A stretch of DNA of 62,000 bases from Lingula anatina (lineage: Eukaryota > Brachiopoda > Lingulata > Lingulida > Lingulidae). The translations under genes and the position numbers were made by a program. Of the stretch, positions 1 through 11,243 are shown one piece after another (within the stretch, counting starts at the first letter, position 1; each line of letters starts with the position of its first letter). The stretch lies in contig NW_019775519.1 of the NCBI RefSeq assembly GCF_001039355.2, positions 10,740 through 72,739 on the forward strand, given 5' to 3'. The notes below the pieces were generated by a model, which saw only the letters and a program-made list of their open reading frames with translations, was not told the origin of the DNA and searched no databases.

Positions 1-915
1 GTATGGATGGTGGTAATTGCCCCTTGGGATAGTCACAAGCTAAATTCAGAGCTATAAAATCATTTGCCTAATTGATTTCCAAGTGCCCATTAAATAAGAT
101 TACATAAAACACACGCTGAGACTTCCCAGTAAAGTCCCATAGGTTAAGCTCTCTTAACTGTGTCACATAATTAGGAATCTATGATAATTATGCAGGTAAA
201 TGTTGTTTAATATTGCAAATAAGTTAACAAAACAAAACAAAAAAATAGATGAATAACAGTGTCTTATTATCCTCAAACACATTGGGGTTATTCATATCAT
301 GTTATTACAGCAAGATTAAAAGTTTGAATAGCAGCTTTAATGGGATATTTTTGTGTTTTCTTTTTAATTTTTTTTTTCAAACACTGGCATTTTCAGCTCC
401 CATCCACCTGAAGCTCTTCACATTTTCTGTATTTCCACATAACCAGTTGCATTGGTTTTTATGTCTTTAAACATTATGTAATATTATTTTATGCACTGTC
501 ATCATTATTTAGATATTGGGATTTTCATTATGTGAATTTGGTCCTGAAACTGTAATCTTATTGCAGGGGTGGATTGAGGCCATCTTCTGGGTCTTTCAGA
601 TTTTAAAGTTCACATTGATGGGCATCTCTTTTTTCTGTTGGAAGACCATCAAATATGTAGGATGGATCAACAAAGATAATTTGGAATACTGTCAGAAAAT
701 ATCTCTGGATCAGCTCCTGTTATTGATGATGTCACCTGTTGTGCATGATTAAATTTCAGCGTTGATTGACAGTGCTATTGTAGGCATCAAAATTGACAAA
801 ATGAACCATTTTCTGCATTTTTATTTTGTGTTTTTGTCTGTACATTTGACAGCTTTGCTGCCTTGTTATTCTTACAAATGCTTATTATGTGGTCATCTTT
901 TTCATTTTGTCTCAG
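1..915 (+). other. Probable intron of the cadherin-like gene
   Basis: This stretch lies upstream of the first recognisable exon. That exon starts in mid-codon after a good acceptor (ctcag, ending at 915), so a preceding exon must exist, but I could not find one here. Several short open frames occur, and none has cadherin motifs. The sequence is AT-rich and otherwise featureless. Confidence 0.6.
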
Positions 916-3900
916 AACTGTTTGCATTGAATGAGACAACAGGAAGCCTTTCCACCAACAAGTCATTAGTGGGTCACTCAGGAACATACAGATTTACTGT
1001 AGAAGCTACAGATCATGGCGTACCTGAGAGACGTGTCTCCCTAACAAGAGTGGTGATAACGGTATTAGCAACCAATCAGCGAGCTCCCCGTTGGATCTGG
1101 CCAGCGGGTAATAATCAGACTATTGAGGTGCTTGAGGTAAATGAAAGTGATGAAGGACTTTTTTATTGTAAAGTGTTCATAAGTTCATGGATATCAGTGA
1201 TTCATATAAATAGTTGGACAAGTGATTTTTAGCCTTGCGTGGAAAAAATAAATAGATGCATTAGATAAAATGACCATCTTACACCAATTATAAATCATTT
1301 GAATGTCAATGGAACAAGCTGACTGCTTTGATATCCTGTTACCCATTTCGGATATCAACAAGTGCCCTATTTTGATAATTGTTTATTTAGAAATTCCCTA
1401 ATCTTTTACGGTTATTTTCTAGTAATGGTATAGTGTGATGTCTTTAAATTACAATTATAAAAGTTGAGCAGAAATGTTCGTTAGTTTGGTACTGGATCAT
1501 ATATGATAATTATCAAACAAAGCCAAAATACAGTTATAAAAGTTGTTGTGGCAGTGTTATTAGTAATTTCCTCTTCACTTTATTTTTTTCTTTTTTTTTC
1601 TAGAACCAGTATGTAGGCTTGGTGGTCACTGACAAGCCATATGCTGTGGATGATGATGATGGCCCCAGTGGGAAAATCACATATGGTTTCTATGACAATA
1701 GATTTGTAAAGGAAACTCCAGAATTCACCATTAACCCTATCACTGGTGTCATTTCAGCCAAGGTGATATTTGATAGGGAGGAAAAAGATACATACACAGT
1801 AGGTGTTTTAAAGAAATTTTTATGCTCTTGGTAATTTAGTAGGACAGATATGTGTAATATATATTCATGCAAAATAATTCATAAAACTTATTCAGTAGGC
1901 ATATGTTTTTTTCACATGCTACCAATTAAGAAACTTAATGTCTTGTTAAAACTGTAGAAAATTGTTATTTTTATAACAGCCTAGTTCAAAGATACAGTGA
2001 TGATTTAAGGGAATGAATGCGTCTTATATTATTATATTATTGTCTTTTCAGCTGCTGTTAGTTGCCCGTGACAATGGTCAGCCTCCACTGCAGTCCAACA
2101 GGTACTTGACTGTGAAAGTGCTAGATGTCAATGATAACCCACCGTCATTCCCAACATTCCAAGTAAGTGTTGAGAGAAAATGAAATGATTGGTTTCACTG
2201 GTATTCATACACATATTTAGGAGTTCTCAGTTGTTAGTTTAAAAAAAATAAGTTGTCTGCCTACTTTAGATTTTACACTAGCATACTAAAGCCTATCAGG
2301 GCAGCTTTAACTGCCAACAGACAACTTTTTATGACTGAAGGGCTATGACATCTTTAGTATGCCATGTTCAAATATTTCAATTTGGCAGGTATATTTCCTT
2401 AACCAAAACATTTAAGACCACTTTGAGGTGTAAATAATTATTTTTTCTAACATAAATGGAGATAAAAAATAAACCATCTTCATATGTAAGTGAAAGTGAT
2501 TTTGGATAACCATTTTGTTAGATTTTAATGAGTGAACTTTTTAAAAAACAATTATATGATGAGAAATAGTGTTATGTGTGAATATAAATGTAGTGATTTA
2601 ACTTTTTTTTTACCAGAATGGAAGTACAATACCAGTGACATTCTTTGTTCCTGAAGGAGTGAAGGATTACTTTGTTGGTCAAGTCAATGCTACAGATAAG
2701 GATACAGGAAGATATGCAGACATTTATTACTACATTGACGGTAGGTTACCTTTCTTTTCTTCAAACAAAAATATTTTTAGCCACTGTATTAATTCTGTGA
2801 CATATTTTTTTCTGCTAAGACAATTTTAAATTACCCATTTATGGGGTTTGTATTATTCTTGCTTTTTAGATTTGACAGTTTAAAATATGTATTTGCTTTA
2901 ATGTGGATATTACAACAGGTAAAGAGAAATGTTTAGTTGGAGCAAATGAACAGAGAAAAATGTATGTTGTATGTGGTGGGACTCACCTCAGCTTCAGATA
3001 AGTCAATTCTGCTGAATATTGTAAGTCTACTGATTAATTTTGATCACTCTCCAGGTGGCAATTTCAACAACTCTTTCAAGATAGATAATAGAACAGGAAG
3101 AATCGTCACTAATAAGGCGTTAGACAGAGAAACCATCAGCAAGTTTGTCCTAACAGTCAGAGTGACGAATAATCTCAATGATGATAATGTCATTAATGTT
3201 AATGAAGAGCCTTACCCTAACCCAACATATGTCATGGTCACCATTATTGTTACTGATACTAATGACAATGGACCAATATTTACACTTAATGAGTATTATG
3301 CCTGTAAGTATGATGTTTTATTTTTCTCTGTAAGTTTTATGTTAACATTATTTATATCTTGCTTTATTGTCATCAACATCTATATTATCATCACTGTTAT
3401 TGCTGTCTGAAATGATTTTTTGGCAATTAGTACAACTCGATTAAAACAATGTTTTCCTGGTTAAACTAATTTGTTGTGGTTAAATATTTAATTTTTGAAG
3501 ATGATTTCATAAACCATTGAGATACTGATCACACTTCTGTTCTCCTGCTTCATAATTTTTATAATTTTAAATCAAAATCTTTAATATTTTTATTGAGAAA
3601 TTTCTTGTTATTTATGTATATATTTATATATTTTTATTTATTTATTTATTTATTTTTTGCAGTTGTCCCATTAAGGGCACCATTCTGGTACTTGGTCACA
3701 GATGAAATATCCGCAACGGACAAAGATGGTGGCTCTAATGGCAATGTCACCTTCCGTATTGATCAGACTATTGTGTCAAAGGAAGATACTAATATAATAT
3801 ACACAGTTGATAATGCAATGACCATTGGTTTGTTGAATGCTACTGTGTATACCATATCTCTTATGGATAATTACAAAGATGTTCGATTTGATATGGTCAT

Positions 3901-6900
3901 TGATGCATCAGACTCTGGAGAAATACCAAGGTCTATGAAGTCTAATCTAAAGGTTGGAAACGTTTACTCTCATTTTTGTATATTTTTTGTATATTATATT
4001 TTATTGGGTGTAATATGACAATTTTTAATATTAAAGTATATTATTAATGCAACTGAAATATCAACAGCATATATGTTTTAATTTCTAACTCATGAGGATT
4101 TACAAAATTTGCCAAATATTTATCTTTTATTAAATGCAATAACTTCATAAATGCATGATTGGTAATTAATATTCCTATTTACAAAAATATTTCCAAATTT
4201 TATTTAGGTCTGGGTGGCAGATGAAACAAATGAGATTGTCCTGCTCATAAAACAACCACCATATTGGGTTCGAAGATACAAGGAAAAAATCATACAGTAT
4301 GCACATGGTTTTATACTATTTTTTGCTTTAATTGTAATAAACTACATTATTTTGCAATATCTTTCACTTTTCTGTTAAAAGGGATTGTTGGTGTCTACTG
4401 CATTGTATTAATATGAGCAATGCTTTTTTTTTCAGACTGATAACTTCAATTGTGGGAGCAAAGACAGTATTCATTGATGAATCTGAAATCAGATTCCACC
4501 AAGTTGGTGATTATGTCAATGAAAAATGGTAAGTATTTTTTAAGAAAATCATCATAGAGACCAAATGACATAATTGTTCAGTGCTATATTTGGTTGCAGC
4601 CCATTATATTAGTCCTGATTTTTCACATTCATTGGTTACACAGCAAAATTGCAGTCAGTATGTTAGTTTTGATTTGAACATAAATTGGCTGATTGTTCTT
4701 ATTTCCTACTTCAGGACCGATGTTGTCATCTATGTGGTTGACAACAAGACCAACTTCCTGATGGATGGGAAAGCTGTCGCAGCTACACTTAAAGGGAAGC
4801 TGACAGGAGATGAAAAAGGAGCGTTTGCTTTATTACATGTGGCAGATGCACAGGTACGTAAAGAACACCTTATCACAAGGCCTTTTCTGCTGATTTTGAG
4901 TTGTCACTGGTGTAACTTATTGACAGTCTGTGCTTAACATTTTATCAGTAACTTAACATTGTAACTGACATTTCTTTTCCAGTAGCATGAATTGAAAATG
5001 TTACGATATGACTATTGTTTCTTTCAGCCTGGTGTAGCTGCAGCTTCGACTGGTGGAGGAGTAGATTGGGGTGCCCTTGCTGGAGCCATTGCAGCTCTTC
5101 TGGCATTGTTATTACTGCTACTGTTGTTGTTATGTTGTTGTTTACCATGCTGTGCTAAGTGCTGTGGAGGGTAAGTAACATGCCATATTAATAAGTTTGT
5201 ATGTCTAAGGTTGTTATGTGGTATTCACCCTCTTGATTGAGTATTGCTTTCAATATCTTATACAATGTTTATAGTATCTCAAGTCTGTCATATTAACTGT
5301 AAATGTGTCGATCTGTCAGAGTTGAGCTTGCCCTTGTTTAAATATGGATAGATATAAAAGAGTAGTGTTAACAAGATCTACTTGTATCTATTAAAGGTGC
5401 TGTGCCCCTGTTGGTGCAGGTGCTGGAAAAGAAAAGTTAGGTGAGTAGACTTGTGTTGCTGGAGCTTTTCTTCCCTCTGAAAAGAAAATTGACATTTTTA
5501 TCAAAGGAATTTAGACAATATGATATACCTGGCCTATAGCCGGAAAACCTCATGGGACTCAGGGAGTCTAAAAAAATTGGACATTTTACCCCCATTAGTT
5601 GACCCAACTTGAGAAATTGCATAAAACATAGATCAAATTTTGATCCGGACCAGGTCTTTATGGCCAAAAGGGTGTTTTTTTTTTTTTTTCATCCCGAACC
5701 CCTTGCCACTAGGTCTGTATTCAGAAATGGACACTTTGAGACTGCAAGATTTGTGTGCAAAGATTCAAGCAAGGCTATGTTCAAAGTAATTCCAGATGAT
5801 GCCAAAGACAATTATATCTATTTCAAGGGATTTGTTTGAGATAATTAACCAACCTACAAGGGGACAAGTTCTGCAGAATCTACTGAGTGTTAAATAAAAG
5901 GAAATATTTTAAGTATGTTTGATAATTTTTGGATTTGATTCCAAACCAACAATAGGACTAAAAGCAACTAAAGAGACAATAAGGGTAATTAAAAGTAGCT
6001 TTTTAAGAAAGTTTATTTTATTAAACTTAAATAAACTAGATAGAAAAAAAAAGCATTTATTTGGATTTGCTTCTTTTCTCAGCTGCAGTAAGTGCAGGAG
6101 CGGGAACTGGTGCAGGGTAAGTGTTTTAAAGAATAAAGTAAACAACTTTTTTAAAACAAATAATATATACTTTGAAGATTCCCAGTTACTTATTAAATGT
6201 AAAATTGAATTTGTATGATGTGACAGTGAGAAATATACTTAAGGTTTTACAATATGACACAAATGATGAAATATTTATGAATCTTTTCCTTTGTTCTAGA
6301 TATGGATATGGAGCAGGCAGTGCATATGTAAGTATTTTTCAATCACTGTCTCTAGTGTTAGATATGTACGGTAACCATGATATTCTTTTCTCAGCTGCAG
6401 TAACCATGATATTCTGCGCTCTTTTTCATCCTTTTGGAGAAATATTATTTGTCAATTACCTCCTATTAATTAATGAGAAAAATGCTTGATTTTCTAGGGA
6501 TATGATTCCTTCAACAACCAAGCCTTTGAATTTGATGAGCTACATAGCACAGGGGGAGTGGTAGCAGTAGCTGGTGGTGGAGCAGGTGGTTACTCCCATG
6601 AAGAAAGGATCGAGCGAGAGCAATTTGAGTTTGCCAGCATGGAGAGAAGTGGTGTCGAGCAGGCGGTAGAGGCAGCAGATGAGGTTGATGCAAACTACAC
6701 CATTGTGGCTGGTTTGGCTGGAGGAGAGCAGGGAGCAGCGGCAGCACAAGGGACAGATGAGTACACCATTGTTGCTGGCTTGGCAGGTGGAGAGCATGGA
6801 GGGCAGGCCCAGATTGCAGAGTCTGCCTTTGTTGGTACCATTCATGCCACTACTGCTGGTGGGACCTCCACTATGAGATCAGGTGGAAGCAGCAATGGCG

Positions 6901-7808
6901 GCGTCACAATCCGCACTGGACAGTCTTCCATGAACCATGTTGATTCTGGTCCTGCCGCTTCTGTGTATTCAGAATCCATATACAGCAGCAGGGATGGCTC
7001 AGCTTATGGTGTCCCAGTTGGTACAGCAGGATTTACTATTCAGACAACTGAAACTAGAATGGCTGCTCCACCACCAGTTGCTGGTTTCACCATCCAGACG
7101 ACAGAAACAACAAGAGCTGCACCTCCACCAACTGCAGGTTTTACCATCCAGACAACAGAAACCCAGAGGGCAGCACCTCCTCCACAAACTGCTGGTTTTA
7201 CCATCCAGACAACAGAAACCCAGAGGGCAGCACCTCCTCCTCAAACTGCTGGCTTTACTATTCAGACCACAGAAAAGGTGACCTCCTCCCAACCCCCACC
7301 GCCACCACCTCAGCCCACTGGTCAGTCATGGCATTCTGGAAGTTTGACCTTCCGACCAGAAGTTGGCTCACCAGTGCCCCAACATGGCATGACCGTTCAC
7401 ACTGAAGAAGTGGTACAGCAGCATGCCCCTCCAATGGTTCAAAGCCCCAATGGAACCCTGCACTCTGGAAGCCTTACCTTCCGTGCTGATGACTTGCCAT
7501 CTCAGAGATCTGCTGGTGGAACAATGCATACAGGTAGTGTGACCATACGCCCGGAAGATTTACCTGATGCCCATCTGGCTGGCGTCCATGCTCCACTGAC
7601 TGGGGTCCATACTACGACCACCTATGGAAGATCTACTGTCCATCCTGATGATCATGTCCGCACTGGAACCATGGTGTCAGGTGGCAGCAACACAGTGCGT
7701 ACAGGGACAATGCAGAGCAATGGTAGAGCCAATAGCTTTACACATTCTGGTTCTGGAGGTCCATACACAAGTGTAGAGAATGGATTTACTGTGGTTCATC
7801 CACAGTAA
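916..7808 (+). CDS. Non-classical cadherin, CDH23/PCDH15-like, 3' part (5' end outside the window)
   Basis: Exons: 916-1136, 1604-1798, 2052-2162, 2617-2740, 3055-3303, 3663-3952, 4208-4296, 4436-4528, 4715-4853, 5028-5170, 5397-5440, 6083-6116, 6300-6327, 6498-7808. Phases agree at every join and give 1022 residues. The ectodomain has calcium-binding cadherin motifs: DVNDNPPSF, DTNDNGPIF, ATDKD twice, FDRE and LDRE. The earliest repeat has a degenerate linker, and exon 3663-3952 is divergent. Exons 4208-4853 (VWVADETNEIVLLI, TDVVIYVVDNKTNFLMD) look like the membrane-adjacent domain that precedes the helix in CDH23 and PCDH15; this is from family memory, not a search. One membrane helix is in exon 5028-5170. 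It is followed by nine cysteines and a Gly/Ala-rich linker split over microexons, then a 436-residue repetitive tail. No catenin-binding region is visible. The cadherin identity is firm; the CDH23-like assignment is an inference. Confidence 0.85.
5028..5440 (+). other. Transmembrane helix and juxtamembrane cysteine cluster of the cadherin
   Basis: Exon 5028-5170 encodes a Gly/Ala-rich entry (GVDWGALAGAIAALLALL), a run of leucines, and then a cluster of cysteines on the cytoplasmic side. The next exon (5397-5440) adds two more cysteines, for nine within about 17 residues. Such clusters beside a membrane helix are commonly S-palmitoylated, which would affect membrane-domain partitioning; that is inference. 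The flanking microexons are 44, 34 and 28 nt. Confidence 0.75.
6558..7805 (+). repeat. Repeat-built cytoplasmic tail of the cadherin (protein-level repeats)
   Basis: The last exon encodes three kinds of short repeat in order. First come two copies of YTIVAGLAGGE. Then come five tandem copies of AGFTIQTTE followed by RAAPPP-type spacers, at about 7024-7275; copies 3 and 4 are nearly identical in DNA, so duplication was recent. Finally there are HSGSLTFR, HTGSVTIRPEDLP and related units. A core of Thr plus an aliphatic or aromatic residue, often followed by Q/R/H and T/P, recurs about 15 times. The tail ends in FTVVHPQ. No known domain is recognised. Confidence 0.8.
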
Positions 7809-7827
7809 ATGAGAAATATATGTATTA

Positions 7828-7835
7828 ATTATTAC

Positions 7836-7866
<31 letters not shown>
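7828..7866 (+). repeat. (ATT)n microsatellite in the cadherin 3' UTR
   Basis: About 12 copies of the trinucleotide begin some 20 bases after the stop codon. Confidence 0.9.
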
Positions 7867-7867
<1 letters not shown>

Positions 7868-8006
7868 CACATTTTATCTATTATGCAGTATTTAGACAAT
7901 ACTTGGGGAAAAAATTCTTATTCTTCTTTATTGTAAAATGTTTTTGTGCCATACTTATTTATTTTAGTTTTTTCACTCTTTAATGCTTGTCCTTAAGTCT
8001 TCCAGT

Positions 8007-8012
8007 AATAAA
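8007..8012 (+). terminator. Poly(A) signal AATAAA of the cadherin-like gene
   Basis: Canonical AATAAA about 200 bases after the stop, followed within 40 bases by a T/G-rich stretch. It is the first canonical signal in a plausible 3' UTR. Confidence 0.65.
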
Positions 8013-9466
8013 GGTTTGCTTAAAGAAATTCTAGTATTGTACTTTTTGTGCTTTAAAACCAATTTATATGCCACATTTTGAATACCCTTAATTAAATTTG
8101 CCTTTATTAAACAGAGTACACATGTTCATTACTCTTACTAGAGCTTTGGTAAAAACTTTGCTTTACATATTTTATATTTATTTGCACAATGTTTTCCTAT
8201 CGTTTTTTTTTTTTTTGCAACAGTGAATACTTATACAGCACTTTACTTTTAATTGTATTTTTCAGAACATTTAACATGTATGACATATTGCAATTACATA
8301 ATGTTACATATCACATACGTACTTTGGTGCTATATTATTAACCATTGTCTTTGGTTTAATTCATATTATCGTGTTATATTTCATAGTCATTGTAGGTAAT
8401 ACTTGCACTTCAATTGTTATTTTAATCCCCATTTTGTTTACACTTTAACATTTTTAATGGAAAGGTTGCAATGTAATATAATGAGAATGTTTTCACTATT
8501 AATTTCATTTGTTTAAATCGAGCTATTGTTTGAAAAGGGAAACATTAAATGCAGTAGCACCTTACTTATGTACCATAACTTGAACAAGATAGAGTTGATG
8601 ATGATGATATAACATAAAATTTTTGATGTAATTGTGTAAAATTGTTAAACTTTGGTCTAGGCTTTAATATGTTTAGGCATGTCAAGGATTTGTTTCAATC
8701 ATGCGTTTTTCATTAGATGAATATAACCTGGCTGAAGTTGTAAATCATAACTGTTTGAATCCAAAAGTGTTTGACCATTGAAAACTTTTGATAAAGCACT
8801 GTAGCAAGTGTTGGTCAATGAGCAACATTTGTTGAGGAAAGAAGAAATAAAGATTAACTTTTGAAAAAAAAAGTGAAAGATTAGAATGATTCTTTTTCGG
8901 ATATTTTCTAGCAAGGGAGTCATGTCTTTACATCCCTTAATCGTTTCTCCCTCTTGTCAAAATTATGATATAACCTGCATCAATATGGTCTCATATCATT
9001 ACTCCCCTTTCATTTATTTTTGAATGACCATTTTAATTTTTGACCAATGGGAAGTAAAAAAATAGGGCTAGTAATGTGCAGGGGAGTTACAGTAATTCTG
9101 CAAGCACCTTAAATGGCATCCTTTTCACTTGTATTGAACCAGTTTCTACTTTTTTGACTGAAAATAATATTGAGGGGTGTACTGGTGTGTACCATACATT
9201 AGGATTTGTAGATTACTTTTGATATTTTGATACTATTGGCAGACCTGTCAAAATTACTAATCTTGGTGGGAGTTACTCCAATTTGGGACATATCTCCCAA
9301 TTTGAACTACAAATCTCTGGATCTATCAGTCTTTTCTCTCTTTCTTTTTACATATTAGATGTGCAGTGACTTCATTCAAGGAAACGTGATGTCACATATA
9401 TAATTGCTTTCCTAGTTTCAATGATGGAGGGTAGTGTTTGCAGAAAACAACTAAAGCACTCCGAGA
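8013..9466. other. Intergenic or distal 3' UTR, no gene seen
   Basis: AT-rich sequence with poly-T runs. The short open frames have no recognisable protein features. It could hold an extended cadherin 3' UTR. Confidence 0.5.
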
Positions 9467-9471
9467 GCGCA

Positions 9472-9740
9472 GACCTCCGCCAAGGCAGCAAAGTCTCCAC
9501 CCAATGCCGTTTCACCCCTAAATTTTCATTCTATAATGATTTAGTTTTTTTGGTTATTGATTATTGATTGATTATTGGTCCGGATCACCGCCAAAAACAA
9601 ATCATCTGTTCCTTGGTCCACTTCTGACAGTTGCTGAAAATTTCATCAAAATCAGTCCATAACTTTTTCTGTTATGTTGCTAACAGACAGAGAGACAGAC
9701 AAACTAATGGAACCAAAAACATAACGTCCTTGGCGAAGGT
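9472..9740. mobile_element. Interspersed repeat with ACCTCCGCCAAGG / CCTTGGCGAAGGT inverted ends
   Basis: About 270 bp bounded by inverted ends (gacctccgccaagg at 9472-9485 and ccttggcgaaggt at 9728-9740). The interior has an ATTGATTATTGATT stretch, a 'gaaaatttcatcaaaatcagtcc' type segment and an (ACAG)n-like run before the right end. A related right end lies near 61017-61141 in the same orientation. The sequence resembles a very widespread marine-animal repeat, but I cannot assign a superfamily. No coding capacity. Confidence 0.7.
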
Positions 9741-10783
9741 AATAATGAGGAAATGCTAAAGACAACAAAAGGCGGGTCTCAGTCTTCCTCAGTTAGTGTT
9801 TAAGTGGACACCACCTGACCCATCTGAGAAAGCAGACCTTCCAAACTTCCTGGCTACATGCCTTGTTATCCAAAATATTTAGATATTTTTCGTCTTTTGC
9901 CAAGTTTTGGTACATGTAGCTGCATGAACATAAAAACAATAGATTCGCATCGCATTGCATTGTTGGTTCTTTACCTGAAATGGCTCTGCGAAACTGGAAC
10001 CCTGTGTCCAGTAAAAGGCGTGAAAAGAAGTTCTACCATATGTCTAAAATGTTCAAAGATGAAATATAGTGTATTTGAAAGTTTCAAGATGAGTCTGAAG
10101 TTTGGCTTTAGCAACTAAATAGGCCTATAGTAATTGTATTTAAAACAATATTGCTAAGTTTGTTAGTTGTAGGTTGTATCACTGCTTATGGAGAAAAGGG
10201 TGGGATTACGAAAAACATAGTTCTGGATAATTTAAAAAAAAAAAGTTCATTACAAGAAAAAAAAGGAACAGCATTTTTTGTACATGTGTTGGTGTGCTTT
10301 GTGTGTCTCAGGGTGGGGGACGTAGGACGTGCAAGGAAATCTCCCTCTCTGGCAATTGTCAATGTTCACAAGTATGTTAACTATTAGTATTAATATTCCT
10401 CTAATTTTCCAAGTAACTTTGTCCAAGGAGTTATATTATAACTCCTTGCTTTGTCAAGACTTGACACTAATTATAAGTGTTTGCTGATGATGAGGGCTCG
10501 TCTTGTTTAGTACATAATTGGACAAATCGGTGGTAAGTATTATTCTTTTCATTCCCTTAGTGCTACCCAAACAAACCGTGGCTATGCCACCGCAATCAAA
10601 GAATGGAGTGTCTGGTGAAGATGTTTGTTTTGTAGCCGTGCCAATTTGATGAGGCAAAAGGCTTCTGTTATTTAATACTTAGCGTTCAATTAAGGCGACG
10701 ATTGATCTGATGTATTGGCAGTAGTGATTTCAGTTGGCTAGTAATCCTATTTAGTACTACCCAGTAGTCACTCACGTCACTCG

Positions 10784-10790
10784 TATATAA
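10784..10790 (+). promoter_or_regulatory. Candidate TATA box of the TRPV-like gene
   Basis: TATATAA lies about 45 bases before a good donor site (tag|gtaagt, exon end at 10833). A start site near 10815 would give a short non-coding first exon. The intron would run 10834-11200, with acceptor attttttcag, joining 43 bases before the ATG at 11244. Confidence 0.5.
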
Positions 10791-11243
10791 ACTAGATGCG
10801 AAGGAAAATTAAATTAAATTGAGCTAAATATAGGTAAGTAAAATCATACAGTAACCAAACTTAAAGGGGCTATATTTAAAAAAGAATGAATAAATAAATT
10901 AATTAATTAATTTAATTTGTTCTGCAATGCAGAAAATTTCGACCCGAAAACTTTTATTTCATATGTGATATATGAATAATCGGTTGAAAAACATTGTTTA
11001 AAAGTTGTATAGTTACACACGCTAAATGTATCACGTTGTAAGTTATGTTTCATATAATGTTTTAACAGTTTTTTTTTTTTTTCAAATAGATAAAAGGAAA
11101 TAATCAATTGATAACATATGGCCTTATAATCAGATGTGGTGGAACGTTTATAATATACTGTATAAAACAAAATTATATTCACAGATATACATTTTTTCAG
11201 ACATCTTTAAGCTCCCAGTGGTGAAGTTTAGACCAAGTGCAAT

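Noticed and set aside
5609-5839. Open frame in the cadherin intron 5441-6082
   Set aside because: No splice sites in the right phase and no resemblance to neighbouring exons; it includes a poly-T run.
6511-7292. Several open frames opposite or overlapping the cadherin tail
   Set aside because: They are shadows of the repetitive, low-stop tail coding sequence.
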